Shown here: positions 63,451 through 64,000 of the stretch, one piece after another | How positions within the stretch are numbered: the stretch's first letter is position 1 | Layout: each line of letters opens with the position of its first letter | Origin: Streptomyces sp. SJL17-4 | GTDB taxonomy: Bacteria; Actinomycetota; Actinomycetes; Streptomycetales; Streptomycetaceae | DNA length: 64,000 nt | Direction of reading: 5' to 3' | NCBI RefSeq assembly: GCF_036826855.1 | Contig: NZ_CP104578.1 | Location: 1,550,001 to 1,614,000 of the forward strand | Translations under genes and position numbers: made by a program | Notes under the pieces: generated by a model | Databases searched by the model: none | Told to the model about the DNA's origin: nothing | What the model saw: only the letters and a program-made list of their open reading frames with translations

Positions 63451-64000
63451 GCGGCGGACTCCTCTCCGAGGTAGGCGCGGACGACCGCCGGGTCGTTCTG
63501 GACGTCGCCGGGGGCCCCGTCGGCGATCCGGCGGCCGAAGTCGAGGACGGTGACGGAGTCGGCGAGCCGCATCACCAGGCCCATGTCGTGCTCGACGAGG
63601 AGCACCGAGATGCCGAGGCTGTCGCGGACCCCGGCGATGACCGAGGCGGTCCGGCGCCGCTCGTCGGCGGTCATCCCGGCGACGGGCTCGTCGAGCAGCA
63701 GCAGCTTCGGCTCCATGCAGAGCGCGCGGGCCAGTTCGGCGAGCTTCTGCTGCCCGTACGGGAGCGAGCCCGCCGGTCGCCCGAGCTGCTGCTCCAGGCC
63801 GACGAAGGCGGCGATCTCCCGGACCCGGGCACGGTGGCGCGCCTCCTCGCGGGCGGCGGAGGGGAGGCGGAGTCCGGCGGCGACGAAGCCGGTACGGGTC
63901 AGCCGGTGGCGGCCGAGCATCAGGCTGTCCTCGACGGTGGCGCGGGGCGGCAGGGCCAGGTTCTGGAAGATCCGGCCGACGCCGAGGTCCGCGATCCGGT
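63447..64000 (-). CDS. livG: Branched-chain amino acid ABC transporter ATP-binding protein (LivG), C-terminal part
   Basis: The gene runs off the right edge. The visible ~184 residues begin inside the Q-loop region (RIADLGVGRIFQNLALPPRATVEDSLMLG). They continue with the ABC signature LPYGQQKLAELARALCMEPK (LSGGQ appears as LPYGQ, as in LivG proteins), Walker B LLLLDEPVAGMT, the H-loop LLVEHDMGLVM and the C-terminal LDFGRRIADGAPGDVQNDPAVVRAYLGEE, which is the LivG-type ending. The Walker A motif lies beyond the window. Confidence 0.9.
   Translation of the reverse strand, partial: RIADLGVGRIFQNLALPPRATVEDSLMLGRHRLTRTGFVAAGLRLPSAAREEARHRARVREIAAFVGLEQQLGRPAGSLPYGQQKLAELARALCMEPKLLLLDEPVAGMTADERRRTASVIAGVRDSLGISVLLVEHDMGLVMRLADSVTVLDFGRRIADGAPGDVQNDPAVVRAYLGEESAA

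Noticed and set aside
1..64000. Transposons, integrases, tRNA-linked attachment sites or rRNA/tRNA genes
   Set aside because: I found no transposase or integrase motif, no CCA-ended cloverleaf-like segment and no rRNA signature by reading. A dedicated tRNA and IS search could still reveal small or decayed elements.

Overview
The window looks like part of a Streptomyces (or close relative) chromosome. Base composition is extremely GC-rich, codon third positions are almost all G or C, GTG starts are common, and several promoters appear leaderless. The gene families are typical of the genus: a MAB_1171c-type cassette, secreted RHS and LamG/ricin proteins, an ethylmalonyl-CoA locus and DUF5107/DUF6204 proteins. 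I saw no rRNA, tRNA, transposase or CRISPR array.

Layout. Positions 1-8.6 kb hold an N-terminal piece of a membrane phosphodiesterase, a small resolvase-like protein next to three 25-bp tandem repeats, two metallo-beta-lactamase-fold hydrolases around a DedA membrane protein, an aminotransferase-fold protein that appears to lack its catalytic lysine, a Tat-exported sulfite-oxidase-like enzyme, an acetyltransferase and a methyltransferase. Positions 8.7-20.5 kb hold two very large secreted proteins transcribed divergently: a 2337-residue RHS/YD-repeat protein and a 1474-residue LamG-like protein, both with ricin-type lectin modules. An AT-rich inverted repeat lies between them.

Positions 20.6-23.2 kb hold a three-gene cassette: HTH regulator, ImmA/IrrE metallopeptidase, MAB_1171c-type membrane protein. 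Positions 23.5-29.8 kb hold a RidA protein, a small Cys-rich protein, DUF5107, DUF6204, LapA with a PASTA-like secreted protein, and a GntR regulator followed by adenosine deaminase. The palindrome TTGTCWGACAA lies at the promoter of gntR and again inside the first codons of the deaminase gene, which suggests a small regulon.

Positions 29.8-36.9 kb are devoted to peptide hydrolysis: a secreted S15/CocE hydrolase, then a likely four-gene operon (M55 D-aminopeptidase, M20 peptidase, S9 peptidase, LD-carboxypeptidase) with start/stop overlaps. Positions 37-47.4 kb hold two conserved hypothetical proteins, a drug-efflux MFS protein fused to three carboxypeptidase-regulatory-like domains, an SRPBCC protein, a radical SAM protein with an SOS box in its promoter, a secreted S33 peptidase, a second RidA protein and a HEAT-repeat protein.

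Positions 47.6-56.9 kb form an ethylmalonyl-CoA locus: a double 3-hydroxyacyl-CoA dehydrogenase, a TetR regulator, then ccr - mutase - lyase - hydratase - dehydrogenase packed as an operon behind a palindrome-bearing promoter. Together these would convert crotonyl-CoA, through ethylmalonyl-CoA, to glyoxylate and propionyl-CoA, and supply ethylmalonyl-CoA as a polyketide extender unit. The thiolase, crotonase and epimerase steps are not encoded here. psd and pssA (phosphatidylserine synthesis and decarboxylation) follow. Positions 58.6-64 kb hold an acetyltransferase, an NAD-dependent epimerase and a branched-chain amino acid ABC importer operon running off the right edge.

No wholly new system can be proven from sequence alone. 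The most promising leads are the GntR/adenosine deaminase operator pair, the RHS-lectin protein with an unrecognised C-terminal domain and no adjacent immunity gene, the ccr promoter architecture, the abrupt codon-usage change inside the methylsuccinyl-CoA dehydrogenase gene, the lysine-less aminotransferase, and the SOS box upstream of the radical SAM gene.
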